Notes: generated from the letters alone by a model not told the origin. DNA of 25,212 bases from Gammaproteobacteria bacterium (GCA_011052255.1 DRJJ01000303.1:1-25212), one strand, 5' to 3'. Shown: positions 1 through 7,321, numbered from the stretch's first letter. A program made the numbers and translations.

Positions 1-413
1 GCATTGCGCATCGCCGCATCGGCGTTACTCAGTTCTGCCATGGCCTGACGTCGCTTGGCCAGTAAATCATCATCATTTACCGCTACCAGCAGGGTGTTTT
101 CATCAAACCAGTCACCTTCTGTGCCGGCGATAAAATCAATACGCCCTGGTATCTGGGCTGACAGAGTCACTTCCTTGTATGGCACGACCGTGCCACCTAA
201 CACGATGGTAGAGACAGCACTGGTACTTTGTACCGTAATGATGCCAGCCATCGGTGCGCTGGCCTGATTACCGGGATTGTACTGCCCAACCGGTAGCATG
301 GCTGCCCCTGAAGTGTTCACATCAGGTTGTTGTACGGCAATAGCTACTGACAAAGGCACAACAAACAACAGACCCAGCTGTATTGATTTACGTTTCAGAA
401 ATGAAAAATTCAC
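1..413 (-). CDS. RND efflux periplasmic adaptor (membrane fusion protein), N-terminal part, runs off the window
   Basis: Partial gene; only about the first 137 residues are present and the C-terminus lies left of position 1. The proposed GTG start at 411-413 is followed by a basic stretch (FLKRKS) and a hydrophobic run (LGLLFVVPLSVAIAV), a plausible signal peptide. Downstream, GGTVVPYKEVTLSAQIPGRI and then GTEGDWFDENTLLVAVNDDD match the first beta-strands of the lipoyl/barrel-sandwich domain of HlyD/AcrA-type adaptors, and the AKRRQAMAELSNADAAM helix looks like the start of the coiled-coil hairpin. Such adaptors join an inner-membrane RND pump to an outer-membrane channel. An in-frame TAA lies nine codons upstream of the GTG and no ATG lies between; no clear Shine-Dalgarno sequence is visible, so the exact start is uncertain. 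It follows the SCP2-like gene by 35 bases on the same strand and may share its transcript. Confidence 0.8.
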   Translation of the reverse strand, partial: MNFSFLKRKSIQLGLLFVVPLSVAIAVQQPDVNTSGAAMLPVGQYNPGNQASAPMAGIITVQSTSAVSTIVLGGTVVPYKEVTLSAQIPGRIDFIAGTEGDWFDENTLLVAVNDDDLLAKRRQAMAELSNADAAMRN

Positions 414-448
414 GGCTTGACTCGTTTTTTGTTATTGTTAACAGTCAT

Positions 449-844
449 TCAAACACGACCCATAACAGAGAAGCTTTTTATGAAGGGGCCGGCCATGCGG
501 GGTTCTTTAACCATTGCCCCGTAGTCACCTACCTTGAACTTGATCTTGCGAGAAGTATAGGCCATTCCCAAGCCCATCATACCAGGCGGTTTACTGATCC
601 ATTTTTTCCACTGGTCCTCGCTGCAGCGTAAGTCCCAGTTCAGCTCCTGACCCGAAAAAGCCTCACCCTTGACCGCCTTGCCATTCTCTATTACCAGCAC
701 GCCTTTCGGATCATCTTCACCATCAAAGCCGTAGCCTATGGTGCTGTTGAAATCAATTTTGGACAATGCATCTGCCAAATCCGGCTCTTTGTTCCATTCT
801 TCCATGAAAACAGCCATAAACTCACCTGAAAATAAATCAGCCAT
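449..844 (-). CDS. SCP2 sterol-binding domain-like protein, 131 aa
   Basis: Small soluble protein without signal peptide or membrane segment. The middle (FNSTIGYGFDGEDDPKGVLV, then IENGKAVKGEAFSG) and the tryptophan-rich stretch DLRCSEDQWKKWISKP followed by the GLGMAYTSRKIKFKVGDY segment resemble the SCP2-like lipid-binding fold of bacterial stand-alone proteins: beta strands of ligand-cavity type, then a helix with the substrate-bound gate, then a G-D motif. Those proteins bind lipids or acyl chains, but the physiological ligand is generally unknown. The start at 842-844 is supported by GGAG at 853-856 (minus strand) with 8 bases spacing. The next gene downstream on the same strand encodes an RND adaptor, so a joint role at the envelope is possible but only inferred. 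Confidence 0.7.
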   Translation of the reverse strand: MADLFSGEFMAVFMEEWNKEPDLADALSKIDFNSTIGYGFDGEDDPKGVLVIENGKAVKGEAFSGQELNWDLRCSEDQWKKWISKPPGMMGLGMAYTSRKIKFKVGDYGAMVKEPRMAGPFIKSFSVMGRV

Positions 845-1297
845 CTTGTGTACTCCGCTTATTATCTGTTTTTCATGACACTGTTAGCGTGCCTGCTGCT
901 ATCAGTCTGCCAAATCATCGGTGGAAATAATACTACATATATTGTGCGTATATAAACTAAGTTGCTGAGCCACCATTAAAAATATTTTTTCAGCTACTCA
1001 GATCAGTCGGTAAAATCCTGCCCTCACGTAGCTCTGACTATATAATTACGGATCTGGCCCTTATGGGACACGCTATCAGCTACACACCCGGCACAGTCGG
1101 CGTCCTGACCAACAAAAACCATATTAAATTATATATATCAAGATATTACATTGTTACATCATATGCCTGTCGCACAAAATTCATACAGAAAATCCACTAT
1201 CAAACGTTAAATAGTGCAGAAATTTAGTATGATATTCTTGACATATTAGTATTTACTTATATATTTAGAGTAACTGAATTAACTCAAGGCAAAACCC
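845..1297. other. AT-rich intergenic region, no gene seen
   Basis: Roughly 450 bases between the start of the minus-strand SCP2-like gene and the plus-strand small membrane peptide. It is noticeably AT-rich, especially after about 1120, and carries stops in all frames. Only the promoter at 1238-1265 was recognised in it. No tRNA, repeat or terminator was identified. Confidence 0.6.
1238..1265 (+). promoter_or_regulatory. Strong sigma-70 type promoter for the 34-aa peptide gene
   Basis: A perfect -35 hexamer TTGACA (1238-1243) is followed by a 16-base spacer and TATATT (1260-1265), one mismatch from the consensus -10. Transcription would begin near 1272, giving a leader of about 26 bases before the ATG at 1298. 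Confidence 0.65.
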
Positions 1298-1402
1298 ATG
1301 TTCACTTTTGACACGTTAACCCTCATTGGAATAGCCAGTATCATTGCTTTTATACTGGTGCTCCGGTACATATGTAAAATAAGCAAATGCCGCTTTTGCT
1401 AA
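1298..1402 (+). CDS. Small single-pass membrane peptide, 34 aa, cysteine-rich tail
   Basis: A short frame encoding MFTFDTLTLIGIASIIAF and continuing ILVLRYICKISKCRFC to a TAA. Residues about 8-22 form one hydrophobic helix; the C-terminus is basic with three cysteines (C26, C31, C34 with spacing C-x4-C-x2-C), so by the positive-inside rule the tail should be cytoplasmic. Support for expression: AAGG at 1286-1289 placed 8 bases before the ATG, and a near-consensus promoter immediately upstream at 1238-1265. It does not match KdpF, CydX or other small membrane subunits I know. It lies alone between divergent SCP2-like and mobA genes. Function unknown; chance occurrence cannot be excluded at this length. 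Confidence 0.5.
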   Translation: MFTFDTLTLIGIASIIAFILVLRYICKISKCRFC

Positions 1403-1517
1403 ATCCGAGGATGCTTTCCCACTATAACCTTCCCAAACAAGGGTGTATTTATATAATTATTTACTAATATTGTCAATTAAACTACATTATTTGTAACATT
1501 GTTTTTCATTCACCTGA

Positions 1518-1531
1518 CTGATCAATATCAA
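1518..1531 (+). promoter_or_regulatory. FNR/Anr-like box upstream of mobA
   Basis: CTGAT-CAAT-ATCAA matches the FNR consensus TTGAT-N4-ATCAA at nine of ten defined positions. Its centre is about 49 bases before the mobA ATG, so it would be at an activating position if transcription starts near 1566; no convincing -10 was found to prove this. Confidence 0.4.
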
Positions 1532-1573
1532 TTAAGTGTAAATTTTTGCATTGATAGCTGACTTAATAACGAC

Positions 1574-2170
1574 ATGAATTCTGGCACAATTACAGCACTT
1601 ATACTTGCCGGTGGTAAGGGTGTTCGCATGGGCAGGCGTAACAAAGGCTTAATGGACTGTAGTGGTCGTCCATTGATAGAGCATGCACTGCAGCAAATCA
1701 CCCCCCAGGTGGACACTGTTTTGATCAGCGCCAATGACGATCTTGATCAGTACCGACAATATCACTGGCCGGTATTAACGGACGGCGAATATGCCGATTG
1801 TGGTCCACTGGCCGGTATTTATCAGGCATTATTAAATTGCCCAACAGACTATCTGCTTACCCTGCCGTGTGATGCACCCGCCATCAGCCCGGTGTATGCA
1901 CAACGTATGTGGCAAGCTATACAGAATAGCGGACAGCGCAGCGCCGTTGCCAGCAGCGCTCATGGACTGGAGCCGGTATTTACATTGCTCTCTATTCAGT
2001 GTGTATCACTGCTTGCGGATTACCTGCAACAGGGTGGCCGACGCGCCGGTGAATGGATAAGACAACTAAACCCGGTGACCGTTGATTTCAGTGACCAGCA
2101 ACAGATGTTCACCAACATCAACACGCCGGAAAATCTGGCTCTCTGGCAACAGGACCCTCAAGATGCCTGA
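1574..2170 (+). CDS. mobA: Molybdenum cofactor guanylyltransferase MobA
   Basis: MobA transfers GMP from GTP to molybdopterin, making the bis-MGD cofactor of DMSO-reductase-family enzymes in the cytoplasm. The 198-residue length is normal. The N-terminal nucleotide-binding loop LAGGKGVRMGRRNKGL is present at residues 11-26, followed by the PLIEHAL helix, the DGEYADCGPLAGIYQAL substrate segment and the LPCDAP motif that carries the catalytic/metal aspartate. The C-terminus has the NINTPENL motif typical of the family. The loop departs from the usual RMGG-x-DKGL: Arg replaces the second Gly and Asn replaces Asp. The start has no obvious Shine-Dalgarno sequence. The stop overlaps the mobB start by eight bases, indicating translational coupling in a mobA-mobB-moeA operon, with an FNR-like box upstream. 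Confidence 0.93.
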   Translation: MNSGTITALILAGGKGVRMGRRNKGLMDCSGRPLIEHALQQITPQVDTVLISANDDLDQYRQYHWPVLTDGEYADCGPLAGIYQALLNCPTDYLLTLPCDAPAISPVYAQRMWQAIQNSGQRSAVASSAHGLEPVFTLLSIQCVSLLADYLQQGGRRAGEWIRQLNPVTVDFSDQQQMFTNINTPENLALWQQDPQDA

Positions 2171-2681
2171 TTGCAACCGCCCGTTACTGGGATTTGCTGC
2201 CTACAGCGGCACTGGCAAAACCACCTTGTTGGAACAGCTGATTCCGCTGTTGCGACAACAGGGGCTGCGTATTGCATTAATTAAACACGCACACCATGCC
2301 TTTGATATCGACCAGCCCGGTAAGGACAGTTACCGACTTCGTGAAGCCGGAGCGAGCCAGGTGTTGATTGCATCCAGCCAGCGCAGTGCGCTGATCACTG
2401 AAAATGCGGCTCCGAAAGAACCCCGGCTCGAAGATCTGCTCAGCAGACTCGATACCGATCAGGTTGATCTGGTTCTGGTAGAGGGATTTCGGCATGTCCG
2501 GTTTGCAAAGATCGAACTGCACCGGCAGGCGCTGGACAAACCCTGGCTGCACACTGAAGATGACTCTATTATAGCGATAGCAAGTGACCTGCCCGCTGAA
2601 ACTAACCGTAAACTGCCGCAGCTGGATTTAAACCAGCCCGGAGAGATCGTTTCATTTATCATGAAGCACTTTAATTTGTGA
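2163..2681 (+). CDS. mobB: Molybdopterin-guanine dinucleotide biosynthesis adaptor MobB
   Basis: A P-loop GTP-binding protein of 172 residues that assists MobA in making the guanine dinucleotide form of the cofactor. The Walker A motif YSGTGKTTLLEQLI is at residues 14-27; KHAHH follows at about 40 and is a family hallmark, as is DQPGKDSYRLREAGA. The second nucleotide-binding region is VDLVLVEGFRH, and IAIASD near the C-terminus matches the guanine-specificity loop region. The ATG at 2163 is preferred over an upstream in-frame start at 2082 because AGGA at 2151-2154 lies 8 bases before it and homology begins just after. It overlaps the end of mobA by eight bases and its own stop region abuts moeA. 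Confidence 0.93.
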   Translation: MPDCNRPLLGFAAYSGTGKTTLLEQLIPLLRQQGLRIALIKHAHHAFDIDQPGKDSYRLREAGASQVLIASSQRSALITENAAPKEPRLEDLLSRLDTDQVDLVLVEGFRHVRFAKIELHRQALDKPWLHTEDDSIIAIASDLPAETNRKLPQLDLNQPGEIVSFIMKHFNL

Positions 2682-2701
2682 CCCTTATGCAGGATAAACA
2701 C

Positions 2702-3958
2702 ATGAGCAAGACCGTTCACCACGACTGCGACTGCCCCACTACCGGATTACTGAGTGTAGACGAGGCCAGACAACGGCTGATGGATGCCATGTCACCGATA
2801 AAGGGTCGCGAACGCCTGACCATCCGCCAGGCTTTAAACCGGGTACTGGCTGAGGACGTGCTGTCGACTATGGAGGTGCCGCCCTTCTCCAATTCGGCGA
2901 TGGATGGTTATGCCTTGCGTAGCGAGGATATCCCGGCCAGTGGTAATAAAATCCTGCGCATGACCGGCGCCTCGTTTGCAGGTAAACCCTATAACGGCCA
3001 GGTCGGTGCAAACGAATGCATTCGCATCATGACCGGCGCGGTGATGCCGGATGGTGCGGACACAGTCGTCATGCAGGAAAATGTAAATGCCGATGGCATG
3101 AATATAGAAATCAATGATCACATTCGGCCCGGTGATAATCGCCGTGACGCCGGCGAGGATATTCACATGGGCGACACCCTGCTCTGCGCCGGGGCCCGTT
3201 TGACGCCTGCTGACATGGGTTTGCTGGCTTCTACCGGTGTCAGCGAAGTGACTGTCTGCCGCCAGCTACGTGTTGCCTTCTTCTCGACCGGTGATGAGCT
3301 AAAACCGGTAGGCAGTACACTGGAACCCGGTGAGATATATGACAGCAATCGCTACACCCTGTATGGCATGCTCGAGCGCATGGGTACACAGTGGCTGGAC
3401 ATGGGTGTCATCCCCGACCAACGTGATGCGGTTTGCAGGGCCCTGCAGGAGGCCTCTGAAATAGCGGACGTGATACTGACATCAGGCGGCGTATCAGTTG
3501 GTGAAGCCGATTTTGTTACCGAGGCACTGGAACAGCTGGGCGAGGTTCAATTCTGGAAAGTCGCAATGAAACCCGGCAAGCCACTGGCAACAGGCACTAT
3601 CGGCAAGGCATATTTTTTTGGCCTGCCCGGCAACCCGGTGTCGGCCATGGCCACCTATTACCAGTTTGTGCAGCCCGCTCTTTACCTGTTGATGGGCACC
3701 ACAGCGCCAGAACCGCTGATCTTTGAGGTGCCCAGCGCTGTAACACTGAGAAAATCACCCGGCAGGCTGGAATATCAGCGCGGCATACTGGAGCGTGATA
3801 CTAACGGCCAGTATCAGGTTCGGGATACCGGCAAACAAGGCTCTCACATACTAACGTCGATGAGCCGGGCCAACTGCTTTATCATCTTGCCGGCGGAATG
3901 TGCGGGGGTAGAAACGGGTGAGCGGGTACAGGTGCAACCGTTTGCAGGCATCATCTGA
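2702..3958 (+). CDS. moeA: Molybdopterin molybdotransferase MoeA
   Basis: MoeA inserts molybdate into adenylylated molybdopterin, completing the basic Mo cofactor. Domains in order: a linker domain starting LLSVDEARQRLM, the FSNSAMDGYALR motif, the TGAVMPDGADTVVMQE signature, the MPT-binding domain with FFSTGDEL, SNRYTL, TSGGVSVGEADF and GLPGNPVSAM, and a small C-terminal beta-barrel domain. Length of 418 residues is normal. I chose the ATG at 2702 because AGGA at 2691-2694 sits 7 bases upstream; a GTG at 2678 that overlaps the mobB stop and an ATG at 2687 are in-frame alternatives. The N-terminus has a His-Cys cluster (HHDCDCP), which may be incidental. Third gene of the mobAB-moeA operon. 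Confidence 0.95.
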   Translation: MSKTVHHDCDCPTTGLLSVDEARQRLMDAMSPIKGRERLTIRQALNRVLAEDVLSTMEVPPFSNSAMDGYALRSEDIPASGNKILRMTGASFAGKPYNGQVGANECIRIMTGAVMPDGADTVVMQENVNADGMNIEINDHIRPGDNRRDAGEDIHMGDTLLCAGARLTPADMGLLASTGVSEVTVCRQLRVAFFSTGDELKPVGSTLEPGEIYDSNRYTLYGMLERMGTQWLDMGVIPDQRDAVCRALQEASEIADVILTSGGVSVGEADFVTEALEQLGEVQFWKVAMKPGKPLATGTIGKAYFFGLPGNPVSAMATYYQFVQPALYLLMGTTAPEPLIFEVPSAVTLRKSPGRLEYQRGILERDTNGQYQVRDTGKQGSHILTSMSRANCFIILPAECAGVETGERVQVQPFAGII

Positions 3959-3973
3959 GCCTGCCTGAAGTTG

Positions 3974-4360
3974 TCAGGAGGTACTGCCTTCCTGCTGTTC
4001 TGCCATTTCTTTGCGTACCGATTCCATATCCAGTTCGGCCGCTTTTTCGATCAGCTGTTCAAACTGCTGTTCCGGCAACATGCCCGGCTGGGAAAAAATA
4101 ATAACCTGCTCACGAAACACCATCAGGGTCGGGATGGAACGTATCTGAAAATGCCCGGCCAGCTCCTGCTGGGCCTCGGTATCCACTTTTGCAAAAACAA
4201 TATCTTTATGATTTTCTGATACTTTTTCATAAATGGGTGCAAAGTTTTTGCACGGTCCACACCACTGGGCCCAGAAATCGATGATCACAAAATTGTTCTC
4301 GCCGATGACCTGGTCAAAATTTTCATTTGTCAGTTCTGTAGTCGCCACGTGTTCTCTCAT
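3974..4360 (-). CDS. Thioredoxin-like protein with WCGPC active site
   Basis: A 128-residue cytoplasmic thioredoxin-fold protein with the classical redox motif FWAQWCGPCKNFAP (Cys34 and Cys37), the buried KVDTEAQ segment and the cis-proline motif IRSIPTL. It should act as a general disulfide reductant. It is about 20 residues longer than minimal thioredoxin, with an acidic/Gln-rich C-terminal extension ending MAEQQEGSTS. No good ribosome site precedes the ATG; a GTG at residue 5 is a possible alternative start, since homologous thioredoxins tend to begin there. It is convergent with moeA (15 bases apart) and follows the HDOD gene by 72 bases on the same strand. It is distinct enough from trxA that I give no symbol. 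Confidence 0.9.
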   Translation of the reverse strand: MREHVATTELTNENFDQVIGENNFVIIDFWAQWCGPCKNFAPIYEKVSENHKDIVFAKVDTEAQQELAGHFQIRSIPTLMVFREQVIIFSQPGMLPEQQFEQLIEKAAELDMESVRKEMAEQQEGSTS

Positions 4361-4432
4361 TAACGTTGCAGAATTTGACTTAGGATTCTATCGAACCTGG
4401 GTAAACGTAGCCAGTGAAATATACATACTAAA

Positions 4433-5851
4433 TCAGGCGACCGATGACATACCCAGATCGATATCCGCACAGCTGGCAACAAATTCCTTGCCTATCTGCT
4501 GGATTTCATCAACATCCAGCGACAGGGCTTCCAGTAAATGCGCAGGAATAGTGGTACCTGGCGCATCACCTATGTTGTTTTGTTTAAGCAGATAATTGGT
4601 CAGGCAGATAACCTGTACATAGGTTGCATGCTCACCACTGTATTGCTCATTATGATGATGCCGGGTAACCAGAATAACCTCTTCCGGCATGTTCCAGAAC
4701 TCCATTAACCAGGACCCCACTGTTGCATGACCCACTTCCATCAGATCACGTGCATGACCCATGCCCAGCACCTGTTTTTCCAGGGCGGTTAAAGGCAGAT
4801 CAGGGTTGATCGATACCAGCTTGTTGAGCAGAAAATATTCTGATGGAAATAAATGGCCAAACAGGATCAGTCCGAAATTATGTAGCAACCCAGACAGATA
4901 GAGCAGCCCGGGATTAAACTTTATTTTCCCGGACAGATGCTTTCCCAACCGTTGGGCCAGTGCAGCAGAAAAGCTCGCATGACGCCAGAATGCATTCATA
5001 CCCAGAGGACCGTCCGGAGGTATCTGAAATGGCTTGAGCGCAGACAAGCCCAAAGCAAGATTGATCACCATGTCAAAACCCAGCGCGCGCGATATCGCGT
5101 CATGCACTGAACTTAACTCACCACGATAAGCAAAAAAGGGAGAACGGGCATAACGTAAAATCTGTGCCGCCATACTCGGGTCTTTCTCTACAACTTTTAC
5201 CAGATCTTCTATCGTAGAATTAATATCATCGCGTACGTTCAGCAAGGCCAGAGCCGTTGCTGGCATAGCAGGCAGCTCATATAAGTCACGCAAATGCCCT
5301 GTTATCTGTGAGTCCGGCATAAAATTATCAACCGGAGCCAGTACCAGTTCAGTGGCCTCTTCATTCTGCCTGAGCATATCCAGTGGTTGTGCAAAACGAT
5401 GGCGTGCACACGACTCGGTAATACGTTCGAAATCATGATGATTCAGACATACCAGACTCTCATGCGAGCCGGCTTCAAAAATAACCGTGGTTAATGAGTA
5501 AAGGCTTTCATCAACATAGGTGGCAATGCCATAAAATTGTCCCAACGGAGGTACCGATCCGTATTCACAGTCACTCAGTATCGTGTTGGCCTGCTCCAGT
5601 GGTAGCGGACTTAAACGACCCGTGCCACTAAGCTCCTGCAGGCTTTGAAAATCCAGTACATGATTAAGCGGCAGCACCGCCATGATGGTCTGCTCGTCAT
5701 CTGATAAAAGGATGGCCCTGGCTATCATGCGCGGGGGTATCTGTAAAAGAGCAGCCGCCTGCTCAAGACTCTGCGTGTGAGCATGGGTTAACAGATCGTA
5801 AGAAAAATTCTCTTTGATTAATCGGGTCTTGATTAAGGCGGCAATGGACAT
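4433..5851 (-). CDS. YbaK-type aminoacyl-tRNA deacylase-like domain fused to HDOD domain, 472 aa
   Basis: Two-part cytoplasmic protein. Residues about 1-155 resemble the YbaK/ProX editing domain: an N-terminal helical part with the ARAILLSDDE and MAVLPLNHVLDF strands, the GTGRLSPLP loop, the SVPPLGQFYGI strand and FEAGSHESLVCLNHHDFERI at the end. Stand-alone members hydrolyse mischarged tRNA. Residues about 188-400 form an HDOD domain, a degenerate HD fold found in signalling proteins: LPAMPATALALLNVRDD, VVEKDPSMAAQILRYARSPF, then ISRALGFDMVINLALGLSAL, LYLSGLLHNFGLILFGHLFP and EVGHATVGSWLMEFWNMPE. The HDOD part normally lacks phosphodiesterase activity and acts as a scaffold in regulation. 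This fusion is known among gammaproteobacteria, but its job is unclear. A CRP-like palindrome and an FNR-like box lie upstream. Confidence 0.85.
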   Translation of the reverse strand: MSIAALIKTRLIKENFSYDLLTHAHTQSLEQAAALLQIPPRMIARAILLSDDEQTIMAVLPLNHVLDFQSLQELSGTGRLSPLPLEQANTILSDCEYGSVPPLGQFYGIATYVDESLYSLTTVIFEAGSHESLVCLNHHDFERITESCARHRFAQPLDMLRQNEEATELVLAPVDNFMPDSQITGHLRDLYELPAMPATALALLNVRDDINSTIEDLVKVVEKDPSMAAQILRYARSPFFAYRGELSSVHDAISRALGFDMVINLALGLSALKPFQIPPDGPLGMNAFWRHASFSAALAQRLGKHLSGKIKFNPGLLYLSGLLHNFGLILFGHLFPSEYFLLNKLVSINPDLPLTALEKQVLGMGHARDLMEVGHATVGSWLMEFWNMPEEVILVTRHHHNEQYSGEHATYVQVICLTNYLLKQNNIGDAPGTTIPAHLLEALSLDVDEIQQIGKEFVASCADIDLGMSSVA

Positions 5852-5864
5852 TGTTATTCAGTAC

Positions 5865-5899
5865 CTCGTCCTGTTGAGTAATGAAAGCTCGTCCTGTTT
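5865..5899 (-). repeat. Two 11-base direct repeats in the leader of the YbaK-HDOD gene
   Basis: On the minus strand AACAGGACGAG occurs twice, at 5889-5899 and 5865-5875, just upstream of the ATG at 5851. Each contains ACAGGA, which resembles the CsrA/RsmA recognition core, and the copy nearer the ATG supplies the GAGG that could serve as ribosome site about 12 bases from the start. Repeat is seen; the regulatory meaning is inferred. Confidence 0.45.
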
Positions 5900-5918
5900 A
5901 CAATATCGATGCAAAATA

Positions 5919-5942
5919 AAAGTGTGAACATGATCACACTTT
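5919..5942 (-). promoter_or_regulatory. CRP/Vfr-type palindrome upstream of the YbaK-HDOD gene
   Basis: AAAGTGTGA-ACATGA-TCACACTTT: the core TGTGA-N6-TCACA (5923-5938) matches the CRP consensus exactly and the flanks extend the symmetry to nine bases per arm. Centre is about 80 bases before the ATG at 5851, close to the -35 region of a possible promoter with TATTGT at 5900-5905 (minus strand). The only start codon nearby is that of the HDOD gene. Confidence 0.6.
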
Positions 5943-6043
5943 ACTTTTAACTGCCCAGATACAGGTTCGCTATACGTTACAACATATTCGAGTCCATAAC
6001 ATCGGCGCTTTAATCGTGGTCTTTAAGCTTTTGTCAGGTAAAA

Positions 6044-6057
6044 GTGATATGGATCAA
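6044..6057 (-). promoter_or_regulatory. FNR/Anr-like box in the spacer upstream of the YbaK-HDOD gene
   Basis: GTGAT-ATGG-ATCAA matches TTGAT-N4-ATCAA at nine of ten defined positions. It lies about 190 bases before the HDOD start and 30 bases after the stop of the VWA gene. Its distance makes direct activation uncertain. Confidence 0.3.
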
Positions 6058-6086
6058 TTGCAGTTCTTGAGCAAATCAGAAATCCC

Positions 6087-7310
6087 TTAATTGAGCTGCA
6101 CACGCTGGCCCCAGGGTACTTTATGCTTGCCTTTAACCAGCCATATAACAGGGTAATGGGGCTCCCAATCGGGGAAGGTACCCTCTGCATCAGTAAAATA
6201 AACCAGTAGATCAGGCTGCTTGTCCTGCTGATCTACCCATTCAAAAACCGGACGAAAGTTAGTGCCTCCGCCGCCGGTAATATTATCCGGCAATGCAAAC
6301 TCATCCCAGACTTCGTATTGCCAGGGTGCCTGCTCGGCAACATGATCGTCACAGGCCAGTAAACTGATACGCGCCCGGACCTGTCCCTTGATCGCATCGA
6401 CCTCGGACATAAAGGCGTCCATTTCAGCCTGCGAAATCGACCCACTGGTATCAATCGCCACGATCACATCGACCTGACTGCTGCGCAAGCTCGGGAAAAT
6501 CGCGCTGCCCTCGCGGCGTGACGGTCGTGTATAGGAAAAGTCATCGCGTGCCACCGCCGTCATATACCGCGCCAGCAGCATCTGCCAGGGCAACTGTGGT
6601 TGCAGCAGGTGATCAATCAGACGTGCCATCGCCTTGCCCATCTTGCCGGCCTGCATGGCCTGCTGGGCGGCACCGGCCAGACGTTGCTGCCACTGTGTCG
6701 ACAGCTGGTCGCCTTCATCTTTGGTCAGCGATGGTGGTTGCGGTGATCCGCCACCGGCATTCCGGTCCAGCTCGGCCTCGGATGCCTCGCCGTTGCTTTG
6801 TGATGATTGCTGACCGGCACCACCACTGGAAAGGTTGTCGTGGCTGCTGTCAGACTCTTCTTCCTGGTCGTAGATATGCTGGTCATGGGTTTCCATGTCT
6901 TCCTTGTCGTCCAGCATCGGGTAGATTTCTTCAGCAATCATGCCGTTAAACGCCTCAATGTACAGCGCGTCTTCGGGGGGTTGCAGACCGTCCTCGATCA
7001 ACATTGGATTCACGGCCAGATCACAGGCCAGATCCCAGCGATGCTTAACCCGGTGCTGACGTCGGGCAAAATGAGACAGGGCGCAGTGCAGCGCCTCGTG
7101 CGCGAGCACGAACTGAGTTTCTTCCAGGCTCAGTTCGCGGATATAATCAGCGTTGTAATAAAAGGTTTTGGCATCCGTTGCTGTGCTTTTGCACCAGCTG
7201 GCATTGCCCTGTTTAAGCGGCAGGCGTAATACCAGCGCACCCAGAAACGGCTTGTCCAGTATCAGCCGGGTGCGGGCTGCGCTCAGTTTGGTTTCAATAT
7301 TATCTGCCAT
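6087..7310 (-). CDS. VWA-like protein with HExxH metallopeptidase-like domain (DUF2201 type)
   Basis: Residues about 10-260 contain a metallopeptidase-like domain with a zinc motif HEALH at 71-75 (ETQFVLAHEALHCALSH) and a following RWDLACDLAVN segment that is typical of the family. A long low-complexity, acidic and Gln/Ser-rich insert occupies about 135-200. Residues about 280-400 form a von Willebrand A-like domain with a MIDAS-type DTSGS motif at 287-291 and a TGGGGTNFRPVF segment. Proteins of this build are encoded next to MoxR-family AAA ATPases, which is the case here: the ATPase gene ends 11 bases upstream. By family analogy the pair forms a chaperone-like module that assembles or activates a client complex; the client is not evident. 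Confidence 0.9.
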   Translation of the reverse strand: MADNIETKLSAARTRLILDKPFLGALVLRLPLKQGNASWCKSTATDAKTFYYNADYIRELSLEETQFVLAHEALHCALSHFARRQHRVKHRWDLACDLAVNPMLIEDGLQPPEDALYIEAFNGMIAEEIYPMLDDKEDMETHDQHIYDQEEESDSSHDNLSSGGAGQQSSQSNGEASEAELDRNAGGGSPQPPSLTKDEGDQLSTQWQQRLAGAAQQAMQAGKMGKAMARLIDHLLQPQLPWQMLLARYMTAVARDDFSYTRPSRREGSAIFPSLRSSQVDVIVAIDTSGSISQAEMDAFMSEVDAIKGQVRARISLLACDDHVAEQAPWQYEVWDEFALPDNITGGGGTNFRPVFEWVDQQDKQPDLLVYFTDAEGTFPDWEPHYPVIWLVKGKHKVPWGQRVQLN

Positions 7311-7321
7311 CTGCCCGGCGC

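Noticed and set aside
1403..1573. Molybdenum cofactor riboswitch before mobA
   Set aside because: The spacer is short and AT-rich, and I could not find the conserved helices of that RNA class.
2082..2162. Upstream in-frame extension of mobB inside mobA
   Set aside because: No homology in the extra 27 residues, and a good ribosome site precedes the ATG at 2163.
6518..7229. Several plus-strand frames opposite the VWA gene
   Set aside because: They are antisense shadows of a gene with clear metallopeptidase and VWA motifs.
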